A stretch of 64,000 bases of DNA from Streptomyces massasporeus. GTDB taxonomy: Bacteria > Actinomycetota > Actinomycetes > Streptomycetales > Streptomycetaceae. Positions 8,168-16,120 of this stretch are shown one piece after another. Position 1 is the stretch's first letter; every line of letters begins with the position of its first letter. The stretch covers positions 1 through 64,000 of the forward strand of contig NZ_BMSE01000028.1 of the NCBI RefSeq assembly GCF_014648995.1, read 5' to 3'. Both the position numbers and the translations under genes were made by a program. The notes under the pieces were generated by a model. It did not search any database and was not told the DNA's origin. It saw only the letters and a program-made list of their open reading frames with translations.

Positions 8168-9607
8168 TTAGGCGTCCAGCGACGTCATCACGTGCTTGAT
8201 CCGCGTGTAGTCGTCGAAGCCGTAGCCCGAGAGGTCCTTGCCGTAGCCGGACTTCTTGAAGCCGCCGTGCGGCATCTCGGCGACCAGCGGGATGTGGGTG
8301 TTGATCCACACGCAGCCGAAGTCGAGCTTCTTGGACATCCGCATGGCGCGGCCGTGGTCCTTGGTCCACACGGAGGAGGCCAGCGCGTACTCGACGCCGT
8401 TGGCCCACTCGACGGCCTGCTCCTCGTCGGAGAAGGACTGCACGGTGATGACCGGGCCGAAGACCTCGTTCTGGATGATCTCGTCGGTCTGCTTCAGGCC
8501 CGAGACGACGGTCGGCGCGTAGAAGTAGCCCTTGTCGCCGACCCGCTTGCCGCCGGCCTCCACGCGCGCGTGCGCGGGCAGCCGGTCGATGAAGCCCTCG
8601 ACCTGCTTGAGCTGGTTGGGGTTGTTGAGCGGGCCGAACAGCACGTCCTCGTCGTCCGGCTGCCCGGTCTTCGTCTCGGAGGCGGCCTTGGCCAGCGCGG
8701 AGACGAACTCGTCGTGGATGGACTCGTGGACGAGCACGCGGGTGGCGGCGGTGCAGTCCTGGCCGGCGTTGAAGTAGCCGGCGACCGAGATGTCCTCGAC
8801 GGCCTTGGCGATGTCGGTGTCCTCGAAGACCACGACCGGGGCCTTGCCGCCCAGCTCCAGGTGGACGCGCTTGACGTCCTTGGCGGCGGACTCGGCGACC
8901 TGGATGCCGGCGCGCACGGAACCGGTGATGGAGGCCATCGCCGGGGTGTCGTGCTCGACCATCAGGCGGCCGGTGTCGCGGTCGCCGCAGATGACGTTGA
9001 AGACGCCCTTGGGGACGATCGAGCCGATGATCTCCGCCATGAGGACCGTCGAGGCCGGAGTCGTGTCCGACGGCTTCAGGACGACGGTGTTGCCCGCCGC
9101 GATCGCCGGGGCGAACTTCCACACGGCCATCATCATCGGGTAGTTCCACGGCGCGACCTGCGCGCAGACGCCGACCGGCTCCCGGCGCACGATGGAGGTC
9201 AGGCCCTCCATGTACTCACCGGCCGAGCGGCCCTCCAGCATCCGCGCCGCGCCCGCGAAGAAGCGGATCTGGTCGACCATCGGCGGGATCTCCTCGGAGC
9301 GGGTCAGCCCGGTCGGCTTGCCCGTGTTCTCCACCTCGGCCGCGATCAGCTCCTCGGCGCGCTCCTCGAAGGCGTCCGCGATCTTCAGCAGGGCCTTCTG
9401 CCGCTCGGCGGGCGTGGTGTCGCGCCAGCCGGGAAAGGCCTCGGCGGCCGCCGCCATCGCGGCGTCCACGTCCGCCTGCCCGGACAGCGGAGCGGTCGCG
9501 TACGCCTCACCCGTCGCGGGATTGACCACCTCGGTGGTCCGTCCGTCGGCGGCGTCCCGGAACTCACCGCCGATGTAGTTGCGCAGACGACGAAGCTCGG
9601 TGCTCAC
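8168..9607 (-). CDS. Aldehyde dehydrogenase, probable gamma-aminobutyraldehyde dehydrogenase
   Basis: This 479-residue NAD(P)-dependent aldehyde dehydrogenase has the family's NYPMMMAVWKFAPAIAAGNT region, the catalytic glutamate in LELGGKAPVVVFEDTD, the catalytic cysteine in NAGQDCTAATRVLVH, and the C-terminal NEVFGPVITV motif. Length is normal for the family. The GTG at 9607 is chosen because GGAGG lies 8 bases upstream; longer versions would run into the promoter region. It is divergent from an AsnC/Lrp regulator followed by an aminotransferase. In S. coelicolor the equivalent group (about SCO5655-5657, from memory) acts in putrescine and polyamine breakdown: the aminotransferase makes 4-aminobutyraldehyde and this enzyme oxidises it to GABA. 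Substrate is inferred from context. Confidence 0.82.
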   Translation of the reverse strand: MSTELRRLRNYIGGEFRDAADGRTTEVVNPATGEAYATAPLSGQADVDAAMAAAAEAFPGWRDTTPAERQKALLKIADAFEERAEELIAAEVENTGKPTGLTRSEEIPPMVDQIRFFAGAARMLEGRSAGEYMEGLTSIVRREPVGVCAQVAPWNYPMMMAVWKFAPAIAAGNTVVLKPSDTTPASTVLMAEIIGSIVPKGVFNVICGDRDTGRLMVEHDTPAMASITGSVRAGIQVAESAAKDVKRVHLELGGKAPVVVFEDTDIAKAVEDISVAGYFNAGQDCTAATRVLVHESIHDEFVSALAKAASETKTGQPDDEDVLFGPLNNPNQLKQVEGFIDRLPAHARVEAGGKRVGDKGYFYAPTVVSGLKQTDEIIQNEVFGPVITVQSFSDEEQAVEWANGVEYALASSVWTKDHGRAMRMSKKLDFGCVWINTHIPLVAEMPHGGFKKSGYGKDLSGYGFDDYTRIKHVMTSLDA

Positions 9608-9678
9608 TGCCGGCCCTCCAGTTCGGATGTCCAGTACTTGAGACACCCACCCTAGTCGGCCGACCCACGTTTTCAACA

Positions 9679-9720
9679 CCCCTACTCCCTTCGATCGTGC
9701 GGAATCCGCAGGAGTAGGGG
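9679..9720. promoter_or_regulatory. Nested inverted repeat in divergent promoter region
   Basis: A perfect 10-bp inverted repeat, CCCCTACTCC (9679-9688) and GGAGTAGGGG (9711-9720), flanks a second palindrome TGCGGA-A-TCCGCA (9698-9710). It sits between the divergent dehydrogenase and AsnC/Lrp genes, about 70 and 50 bases from their starts. This is the natural place for an autoregulatory Lrp-family operator, although a cruciform or terminator hairpin is also possible. Confidence 0.55.
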
Positions 9721-9771
9721 ACTCAAACAACGGATTTCATCGATCCAGGCTTGCGGAAGTGTCGAGACCTC

Positions 9772-10311
9772 GTGCACAGTGACCTCGTGGCCAGTCGAAG
9801 CGCAGAACAGAAGGGCTCGCGGGAGTCCCGCGAGCCCTCCCGCGAGTCCAGGAACGGCAGCTCGCCGCAGCTGGACGCCGTCTCCCTCGCCATCATCGAG
9901 CAGCTCCAGGAGGACGGCCGCCGGCCGTACGCCGCCATCGGCAAGGCCGTGGGCCTGTCGGAGGCGGCCGTGCGCCAGCGCGTCCAGAAGCTGCTCGACC
10001 AGGGCGTGATGCAGATCGTCGCCGTCACGGACCCGCTCACCGTGGGCTTCCGCAGACAGGCGATGGTCGGCGTCAACGTCGAGGGCGACGTGGAGTCGGT
10101 CGCGGACGCGCTGTCGGCCATGTCCGAATGCGAGTACGTGGTGATGACCGCAGGCTCCTTCGACCTGATGGTGGAGATCGTCTGCGAGGACGACGACCAC
10201 CTTCTGGACGTCATCAACAAACGCATACGGGCGGTGCCCGGAGTGCGCTCCACCGAGAGCTTCGTCTACCTCAAGCTCAAGAAGCAGACCTACATGTGGG
10301 GAACCCGATAA
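9772..10311 (+). CDS. Lrp/AsnC-family transcriptional regulator
   Basis: This protein of about 179 residues has an AsnC-type helix-turn-helix (LDAVSLAIIEQLQEDGRRPY, then AAIGKAVGLSEAAVRQRVQK) followed by a ligand-binding RAM/AsnC domain (VVMTAGSFDLMVEIVCEDDD). The N-terminal 30 residues contain a small internal repeat (SRESREPSRESR). The start is uncertain: GTG 9772 is used here, with an upstream TTG at 9751 and a downstream GTG at 9787 as alternatives. It precedes the aminotransferase by 19 bases and diverges from the dehydrogenase, so it most likely controls both, in response to an amino acid or polyamine-derived ligand. The ligand is not deducible from sequence. Confidence 0.85.
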   Translation: MHSDLVASRSAEQKGSRESREPSRESRNGSSPQLDAVSLAIIEQLQEDGRRPYAAIGKAVGLSEAAVRQRVQKLLDQGVMQIVAVTDPLTVGFRRQAMVGVNVEGDVESVADALSAMSECEYVVMTAGSFDLMVEIVCEDDDHLLDVINKRIRAVPGVRSTESFVYLKLKKQTYMWGTR

Positions 10312-10330
10312 TCGTGAGGACCCGATAGCC

Positions 10331-11692
10331 GTGAGCAAGGACCTCTCCCAGTCCGCGTACGACCACCTGTGGATGCACTTCACGCGCATGTCGTCGTACG
10401 AGAAGGCCCCCGTCCCCACCATCGTCCGGGGCGAGGGCACGTACATCTACGACGACAAGGGCAAGCGCTACCTGGACGGCCTCGCCGGCCTCTTCGTGGT
10501 GCAGGCCGGGCACGGCCGGGTCGAGCTCGCCGAGACCGCCTTCAAGCAGGCGCAGGAGCTCGCGTTCTTCCCGGTGTGGTCCTACGCCCACCCCAAGGCC
10601 GTCGAGCTGGCCGAGCGCCTCGCCGGGCACGCCCCGGGCGACCTGAACAAGGTCTTCTTCACCACCGGCGGCGGTGAGGCGGTGGAGACCGCCTGGAAGC
10701 TCGCCAAGCAGTACTTCAAGCTGACCGGCAAGCCCACCAAGCACAAGGTCATCTCCCGCGCGGTCGCCTACCACGGCACCCCGCAGGGCGCCCTGTCCAT
10801 CACCGGTCTGCCGGCCCTGAAGGCCCCCTTCGAGCCGCTGGTGCCGGGCGCGCACAAGGTCCCGAACACCAACATCTACCGGGCCCCGATCCACGGCGAC
10901 GACCCCGAGGCCTACGGCCGCTGGGCCGCCGACCAGATCGAGCAGCAGATCCTCTTCGAGGGCCCGGACACCGTCGCCGCGGTCTTCCTGGAGCCGGTGC
11001 AGAACGCCGGCGGCTGCTTCCCGCCCCCGCCCGGCTACTTCCAGCGGGTCCGCGAGATCTGCGACCAGTACGACGTGCTGCTCGTCTCGGACGAGGTCAT
11101 CTGCGCCTTCGGCCGTCTGGGCACGTACTTCGCCTGCGACAAGTTCGACTACGTGCCGGACATGATCACCTGCGCCAAGGGCATGACCTCGGGCTACTCC
11201 CCGATCGGCGCGTGCATCATCTCCGACCGCCTGGCCGAGCCGTTCTACAAGGGCGACAACACCTTCCTGCACGGCTACACCTTCGGCGGCCACCCGGTCT
11301 CCGCGGCCGTGGGCCTGGCCAACCTCGACCTGTTCGAGCGCGAGAACCTCAACCAGCACGTCCTGGACAACGAGGGCAACTTCCGCGCCACCCTGGAGAA
11401 GCTCCACGACCTGCCGATCGTCGGCGACGTCCGCGGCAACGGCTTCTTCTACGGCATCGAGCTGGTGAAGGACAAGAACACCAAGGAGTCCTTCAACGAC
11501 GAGGAGACCGAGCGCGTCCTGTACGGCTTCCTCTCCAAGGCGCTGTACGACAACGGCCTGTACTGCCGGGCCGACGACCGCGGCGATCCGGTCGTCCAGC
11601 TGGCCCCGCCGCTGATCTCCGACCAGTCGACGTTCGACGAGATCGAGCAGATCCTGCGCGCCACCCTCACGGAGGCGTGGACGAAGCTCTGA
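10331..11692 (+). CDS. Class III aminotransferase, probable polyamine/GABA aminotransferase
   Basis: This 453-residue PLP-dependent class III (omega) aminotransferase carries FFTTGGGEAVETAWKLAKQY (phosphate-binding region), HGTPQGALSITG, VFLEPVQNAGG, the cofactor-binding aspartate in LLVSDEVICAFGRLG, and the Schiff-base lysine at about K283 in CAKGMTSGYSPIGA. The GTG start has GAGGA 11 bases upstream. It is probably co-transcribed with the AsnC-type regulator. Together with the divergent dehydrogenase it forms a two-step amine to aldehyde to acid pathway; putrescine, cadaverine or related diamines with pyruvate are the likely substrates. Related enzymes also use beta-alanine or taurine, so the substrate remains inferred. 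Confidence 0.85.
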   Translation: MSKDLSQSAYDHLWMHFTRMSSYEKAPVPTIVRGEGTYIYDDKGKRYLDGLAGLFVVQAGHGRVELAETAFKQAQELAFFPVWSYAHPKAVELAERLAGHAPGDLNKVFFTTGGGEAVETAWKLAKQYFKLTGKPTKHKVISRAVAYHGTPQGALSITGLPALKAPFEPLVPGAHKVPNTNIYRAPIHGDDPEAYGRWAADQIEQQILFEGPDTVAAVFLEPVQNAGGCFPPPPGYFQRVREICDQYDVLLVSDEVICAFGRLGTYFACDKFDYVPDMITCAKGMTSGYSPIGACIISDRLAEPFYKGDNTFLHGYTFGGHPVSAAVGLANLDLFERENLNQHVLDNEGNFRATLEKLHDLPIVGDVRGNGFFYGIELVKDKNTKESFNDEETERVLYGFLSKALYDNGLYCRADDRGDPVVQLAPPLISDQSTFDEIEQILRATLTEAWTKL

Positions 11693-11730
11693 CGCCCGTC
11701 GCTCCGATCGTCTGCCTGGATGATCAACAC

Positions 11731-11777
11731 CGGCCCCGGTGCCGCCCGTCCGAGTGAGAAACGGCGGCCCGGGGCCG
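11731..11777 (+). terminator. Probable terminator after aminotransferase
   Basis: CGGCCCCGG (11731-11739) pairs with CCGGGGCCG (11769-11777), and the inner GCCGCC pairs with GGCGGC after a one-base bulge. The hairpin lies 39 bases after the aminotransferase stop. Confidence 0.7.
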
Positions 11778-11898
11778 CGTGCTGTCCGGCGTCCCGCCGC
11801 CTTCTGCCTAGCGTGCCCAGTGACCGATCGGCCCTGCCTTCGTTCCCCCGCACGGGGGATGGCACGGGAACTACGGATCTGAACCGAGGTGTACGCGC

Positions 11899-12648
11899 AT
11901 GGAGGCCCCGCCGGACAACGACGTGCTCTGGGCACGCGCCCTGCACTTCCAGCACGACGACGGCTCGCCCGCGCTCTGCGGCGTCTCGCTCGGCGTGCGC
12001 GAGGGCGAGATCCTCGCCCTGAGCGGCCCGCGCGGCAGCGGCAAGACGACCCTGCTGCGGTGCCTGTCCGGCCTGGTGCCCGTCCGGCGCGGCGAGGTCT
12101 GGTTCAACAGCATGCCCGTGCACACCATGGGCCCCCTCACCCGCGAGCGGTTGCGCCGCGACCGCTTCGGCTGGATCGACCCGGCCCCCTCCCTGGTCCC
12201 GGAGCTCAACGCCTGGGAGAACACCGCCCTGCCGCTGATGCTGCGCGGCACCAGCCGGCGACGCGCCAAGACCGCGGCACTGGAGTGGCTGGAGCGCCTG
12301 GACATCGGCGACATCGCCCGCAAACGGCCCCACCAGCTGGTGCAGGCCCAGCGGCAGCGGGTCTGCATCGCCCGCGCGCTGGCCCCCGCGCCCTCGGTGC
12401 TGTTCGCCGACGAGCCCACGGCGCCCCTGCACCGCGCCGACCGCACCCATGTGCTGCGCACCCTCACCACAGCGGCCCGCTCCCACCGCATCACCGTCGT
12501 CCTGGCCACCCACGACCCGGATACCGCGGCCCTCGCCGACCGCACGGTGTCGCTGCTGGACGGGCGGCGCGTGCAGACGGTGCACCTGCCGCCGGTCGCC
12601 GAGCCCCGCGAGCCGGAAGGCCGGGCCGCGTGCTCGCTCTCCGTCTGA
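11899..12648 (+). CDS. ABC transporter ATP-binding protein (MacB/LolD-like)
   Basis: This 249-residue ATPase has a Walker A motif GPRGSGKTT (K49) and a Walker B motif VLFADEPTA (D171, E172). The region where the LSGGQ signature belongs reads HQLVQAQRQRVCIARALA: the signature is degenerate, with the serine-glycine-glycine core absent. The H-loop TVVLATHDPDTA is present. Sequence type and the paired permease point to the FtsX/MacB-like exporter class rather than an importer, since no binding protein is nearby. The permease start lies inside this gene's last codons (19-base overlap), so the two are coupled. Substrate unknown. Confidence 0.8.
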   Translation: MEAPPDNDVLWARALHFQHDDGSPALCGVSLGVREGEILALSGPRGSGKTTLLRCLSGLVPVRRGEVWFNSMPVHTMGPLTRERLRRDRFGWIDPAPSLVPELNAWENTALPLMLRGTSRRRAKTAALEWLERLDIGDIARKRPHQLVQAQRQRVCIARALAPAPSVLFADEPTAPLHRADRTHVLRTLTTAARSHRITVVLATHDPDTAALADRTVSLLDGRRVQTVHLPPVAEPREPEGRAACSLSV

Positions 12649-14303
12649 CCCGCGGCGCCCACCCCGCCGTCCAGCTGCGCCGCCTGTCGGTCGCGGCGGC
12701 CTCGGCGGGCACGGCCTTCCTGCTGCTCTGCGCCCTGGGCTACGCGCTGGGCCACCCCGGCTCCCCCGGCACCGCCCTGCTGCGGCTGGCCTGGTGTGCG
12801 GCCCCGCTGGCCGCCACGGTGTACTTCGCGGTCGCCGTGGCCCGTACCGACCCCGGCACCAAGCCCCGCGCGGGCCTCTCGGCGATCGGTCTCGGCCCGG
12901 TGCGCATGATGGCCGTCTCGGCGACGACGACGGCCCTGTCCTGCACGCTGGGCGCGATGCTGGCCCTGCTCGTCTTCCTGCACCTGCGGGGCGACCTGAC
13001 GGGCATGCCCTTCGACGGCGTGGCCGCCGAGTCCCTCGCCGCGGACCGCCCCCTGCCGCTGCCGGGCGCCCTGACCCTGCTGGCGCTCGTGCCGGTCCTC
13101 GCGTCAGTGGCGGTGGCACTGGCCCTGCGTCCGCGCGAGGCGAGGGCCGCCGGGCCCCGGTCGGCCCGCTTGTACGGCCGCTTCGGCGCGTACCGGCGCA
13201 CCAGCACCCGCGAGACCTTCGGGGCGTACGGCCGCTTCGGGCGGCAGATCATCCGGCCCGCGAACGGCCGCGGCGCCGAGCCCGCCGCGACGAGTGGTGC
13301 CGAGCCCGCCGCCAAGAGCGGCCCACCCGCGGCCCGGGCCGGCGGATCCGCACCGGCGGCGGTCACGGGGCCCGGTGGTGCCGTGAGCGCGGTCGCGGAC
13401 CCGCCGGTTCAGCCGCCCGGCCCCATGCTCGACGGCCCGGCTCAGCCGGGCGCCCCGGAGACGGGCGCCGGGGACCCGACCGGGCTCCCCTCAGCCCCTC
13501 ACCCGGCCTCGCCGGCAGCGGCGGGCGCGCACGGCCCGGGCCCCGGCGATCCCGGTCAGTGGCCCAGCCCGCGCGCGGCGGCGCCGGACGCGCCCGGCGC
13601 CATCAGCCCCGCCGGTTCCCTGGCCGGGCACCCGCGCCCGGACGATGCGGAGTCCGACGCCCCCGACGACGCCGCGACCCCCGACGCGGCCCTGCCGGAC
13701 ACCATCGCCGCCCCCACCGGTCTCCCCTGGGGGATCACCGTGCTGGCCGCGGGCCTCGCCGTGGAGAGCTACACGAGCCGTACCTCCCCCACGCCGCCCG
13801 ACCTCTCCTTCTCCGGTGCCTCCCCGGGCGTGATGGCGGGCTGGGCGCTCGCCGCCGTCGGCCTGGCCCTGGCCGGTCCCGGCTTGACCCACCTGTGCGG
13901 ACGGCTGCTGCAGGCGGCCCGCCCCGGTGCTCGGCGGCTGCTGGCCGGCCGCATCCTCATGGCGGAGTCCGTCCGCATCGGACGTCCCCTGGGCGTCGTC
14001 TGCGCGGTCCTGTCCGCCGCGTGGGCCATGGCGCTGCTGCACGCCCCGGACGGGCTCTCGCTCGGCCCGCTCACCACCCTCGGCGTGCTCCTCGTGACCG
14101 GCTGCACGACGGCGACGCTCCTCACGGCCGCCGTCGAGGCCCGGCAGGCCCGCGCCGGCACCACCGCCGCCCTGCTGCGCCTCGGCGCCCCCGCCACGAT
14201 GCTGCGCAGCGCCGCCGCTCTGCGCGCCGTCGCGCTGCTCGCCCTGTTCGGTCCGCTCACCCTGACGGTCGCGGAACTGGCGGCGCTGCCCCTGGCGCGC
14301 TGA
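12630..14303 (+). CDS. ABC transporter permease (FtsX-like) with long disordered insert
   Basis: This 557-residue membrane protein starts at GTG 12630, inside the ATPase gene in another frame. Hydrophobic segments occur near residues 20-45, 50-70, 95-120 and 140-165, and again from about 365 to the end (for example LPWGITVLAAGLAVESY and VMAGWALAAVGLALAGPGLT). Between them lie about 180 residues rich in Pro, Ala, Gly and Asp with no predicted structure. The C-terminal four-helix part, with RRLLAGRILMAESVRIGRPL near the membrane, resembles the FtsX/MacB permease fold. The large linker is unusual and may be cytoplasmic or extracytoplasmic. It pairs with the preceding ATPase; substrate unknown. 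Confidence 0.7.
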   Translation: MLALRLTRGAHPAVQLRRLSVAAASAGTAFLLLCALGYALGHPGSPGTALLRLAWCAAPLAATVYFAVAVARTDPGTKPRAGLSAIGLGPVRMMAVSATTTALSCTLGAMLALLVFLHLRGDLTGMPFDGVAAESLAADRPLPLPGALTLLALVPVLASVAVALALRPREARAAGPRSARLYGRFGAYRRTSTRETFGAYGRFGRQIIRPANGRGAEPAATSGAEPAAKSGPPAARAGGSAPAAVTGPGGAVSAVADPPVQPPGPMLDGPAQPGAPETGAGDPTGLPSAPHPASPAAAGAHGPGPGDPGQWPSPRAAAPDAPGAISPAGSLAGHPRPDDAESDAPDDAATPDAALPDTIAAPTGLPWGITVLAAGLAVESYTSRTSPTPPDLSFSGASPGVMAGWALAAVGLALAGPGLTHLCGRLLQAARPGARRLLAGRILMAESVRIGRPLGVVCAVLSAAWAMALLHAPDGLSLGPLTTLGVLLVTGCTTATLLTAAVEARQARAGTTAALLRLGAPATMLRSAAALRAVALLALFGPLTLTVAELAALPLAR

Positions 14304-14420
14304 GCCCCGCGGCCCCGCTGGAAAACCGGGACGAGAAAAATCTCCGTACGGCGATGAGTTCCGGACCGGCCCCCGGTCTATCCCCGCGTAACGACACGGA
14401 CTTGATGGGAGCGACCTCAC

Positions 14421-14828
14421 ATGTACCAGCAGATGATCTTCGTGAACCTGTGCACCGGCGACCTCGGCGCATCGAAGAAGTTCTTCACCGAGCTGGGCTT
14501 CACGATCAACGAGCAGTTCAGCGACGACACGACCGCCTCGGTGGTGATCAGCGAGACCATCGTGGTCATGGTGCACACCAAGGAGAAGTACCTCCAGTTC
14601 ACCAAGAAGGAGGTCGCGGACTCGACGAAGACCAGCGAGGTGCTGATCGCGCTGAGCTCCGAGAGCCGCGAGAAGGTCGACGAACTGGTCGAGAAGGCGG
14701 TCGCGGCGGGCGGTTCCGTCTCGGGCGAGACCCAGGACCACGGCTTCATGTACGGCCGCGCCTTCGACGACGTGGACGGCCACACCTTCGAGGTCGTGTG
14801 GATGGACCCCGCGGCCGTCCAGGGCTGA
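14421..14828 (+). CDS. VOC (glyoxalase/bleomycin-resistance) family protein
   Basis: This 135-residue protein has the vicinal oxygen chelate beta-alpha-beta-beta-beta pattern: MIFVNLCTGDLGASKKFFTE, LGFTINEQFSDDTTASVVIS, and the C-terminal DDVDGHTFEVVWMDP strand with a metal-ligand-type glutamate. It belongs to the single-module VOC proteins often annotated as extradiol dioxygenase- or glyoxalase-like. The ATG at 14421 is preceded by GGGAG about 10 bases upstream. It is separate from the ABC genes (117-base gap) and followed by the LOG-like gene after 24 bases. Reaction unknown. Confidence 0.8.
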   Translation: MYQQMIFVNLCTGDLGASKKFFTELGFTINEQFSDDTTASVVISETIVVMVHTKEKYLQFTKKEVADSTKTSEVLIALSSESREKVDELVEKAVAAGGSVSGETQDHGFMYGRAFDDVDGHTFEVVWMDPAAVQG

Positions 14829-14852
14829 CGGCGTGCGGCCTAGCATGGGCGG

Positions 14853-15974
14853 GTGCAGACGATGCCCGCCCATGCGGCCCACCATGACGACCGTGAGATA
14901 GAGACCCTCGAGGAGTTCGACGCGACCGTCTCGGCGCGCGGCACCCTCGCCGGACACCGCGTCCAGGCCGTCGACCTGACGGACCGTACGCGCGAGCTCC
15001 TCAGCACGGACACCGAGGGCGCCGTCTTCCTCGGCTGCGCGATGCGCGAGGACGCGGACGCGAAGGTCCGGGCCGACGGCGCCCTGGTCTTCCCGCCGGT
15101 TCCGGGCCTGCCGTTCGACCCCTACCGCGGCCTGGTCTACTCCCCGGACGAACTGTTCGCGTCGCTGGCCGAGGGCTACGAGGCCACGCCCGACGCCCTC
15201 GCCTACGCCTGGTTCCAGCGCACCAAGGCCGACCGCGACATCTACGCGTCCATGCTGCGCTCGGTCCACGACGACTCCGTCTCTGACGCGCTCGACGAAC
15301 TCCTGTCCGGCGCCCGGGTCGTGGGGGTCATGGGCGGCCACGCGATGGCCCGTGGCACCGAGGAGTACGCCGGCGCCGCCCGGCTCGGCCGGGAGCTGGC
15401 CCGCGCCGGCTTCACGATCGCCACCGGTGGCGGCCCGGGCGCCATGGAGGCGGCCAACCTCGGCGCGTACGCCGCCCCCTTCGACGACGAGATGCTCACC
15501 GAGTCGCTCGAACTCCTCAACAAGGCACCGCACTTCACCCCGTCGATCACCCAGTGGGCCTCGGCCGCCTTCGAGATACGCGCCCGCTGGCCCCAGGGCG
15601 GCCGCTCAGTGGGCATCCCGACCTGGTTCTACGGTCACGAGCCGCCGAACGCCTTCGCCTCCCACATCGCCAAGTACTTCGCCAACGCCACCCGCGAGGA
15701 CGGCCTGCTGGCCCGGTCCAACGCGGGTGTGGTGTTCCTGCCGGGCGCCGCGGGGACGCTGCAGGAGATCTTCGACAACGCGACGCCCAACTACTACGAG
15801 TCGCGCGGCGAGCCGACGCCGATGGTGCTGGTGAACCGCGTGCACTGGACGGAGAAGCTGCCCGCGTGGCCGCTGCTTAGGTCACTGTCCGCGGGGCGCT
15901 CGATGGAGGCCCGGATCGCGTTGGTGGACCGGATCGAGGAGGCGCCGGAGGCCTTGAAACGTCTCGGCGGTTAA
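14853..15974 (+). CDS. LOG/TIGR00730-related Rossmann-fold nucleotide-binding protein
   Basis: This 373-residue protein contains the LOG-like sequence signatures FTIATGGGPGAMEAANLGAY (about residues 187-206, the GGGxGxMEA motif) and FLPGAAGTLQEIFDNATPNY (about 294-313, a PGGxGTxxE variant with Ala-Ala replacing Gly-Gly). LOG proteins cleave cytokinin or nucleoside 5-prime-monophosphates at the N-glycosidic bond. This longer version has about 130 extra N-terminal residues and belongs to the large bacterial group of uncertain substrate. GTG 14853 is used, with ATG 14862 as an alternative. A strong hairpin is not seen directly after the stop; a promoter for the next gene follows. Confidence 0.75.
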   Translation: MQTMPAHAAHHDDREIETLEEFDATVSARGTLAGHRVQAVDLTDRTRELLSTDTEGAVFLGCAMREDADAKVRADGALVFPPVPGLPFDPYRGLVYSPDELFASLAEGYEATPDALAYAWFQRTKADRDIYASMLRSVHDDSVSDALDELLSGARVVGVMGGHAMARGTEEYAGAARLGRELARAGFTIATGGGPGAMEAANLGAYAAPFDDEMLTESLELLNKAPHFTPSITQWASAAFEIRARWPQGGRSVGIPTWFYGHEPPNAFASHIAKYFANATREDGLLARSNAGVVFLPGAAGTLQEIFDNATPNYYESRGEPTPMVLVNRVHWTEKLPAWPLLRSLSAGRSMEARIALVDRIEEAPEALKRLGG

Positions 15975-15986
15975 TAAGAAGGCAAA

Positions 15987-16040
15987 GCAAGTGCTTGCAA
16001 CCTGCATATGCGTTGACACTACTTATGCGGCGCTTATAGA
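15987..16040 (+). promoter_or_regulatory. Sigma-70-type promoter with upstream dyad for the LAETG protein gene
   Basis: TTGACA (16013-16018) and TATAGA (16035-16040) are spaced by 16 bases, a near-consensus HrdB-type promoter and rare in such GC-rich DNA. A dyad GCAAG-TG-CTTGC lies just upstream at 15987-15998. The start codon of the surface protein is 81 bases downstream. Confidence 0.7.
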
Positions 16041-16120
16041 CCTGTGAGTCTCCCGGTAGTGCTGATGTTCAGTCAACACCGCCTCAGCCCCCCGCTTTAG
16101 CAATCCTGTAAAGGACAAAC

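Noticed and set aside
8192..9655. Plus-strand frame opposite the aldehyde dehydrogenase
   Set aside because: The minus-strand gene has all catalytic motifs; the plus-strand frame is a shadow.
11889..12629. Fusion of ABC permease with an upstream 247-codon extension
   Set aside because: The upstream part is a shadow of the ATPase gene in another frame; GTG 12630 is a sensible permease start.
13491..15533. Large minus-strand frame of about 680 codons
   Set aside because: It lies opposite the ABC permease, VOC and LOG-like genes; typical GC-skew artefact.
16000..16015. Shared CTGCATATGCG between the surface-protein promoter and the thiB upstream region as a common operator
   Set aside because: One 11-base match between two sites in 64 kb, without symmetry or supporting context, is not enough.
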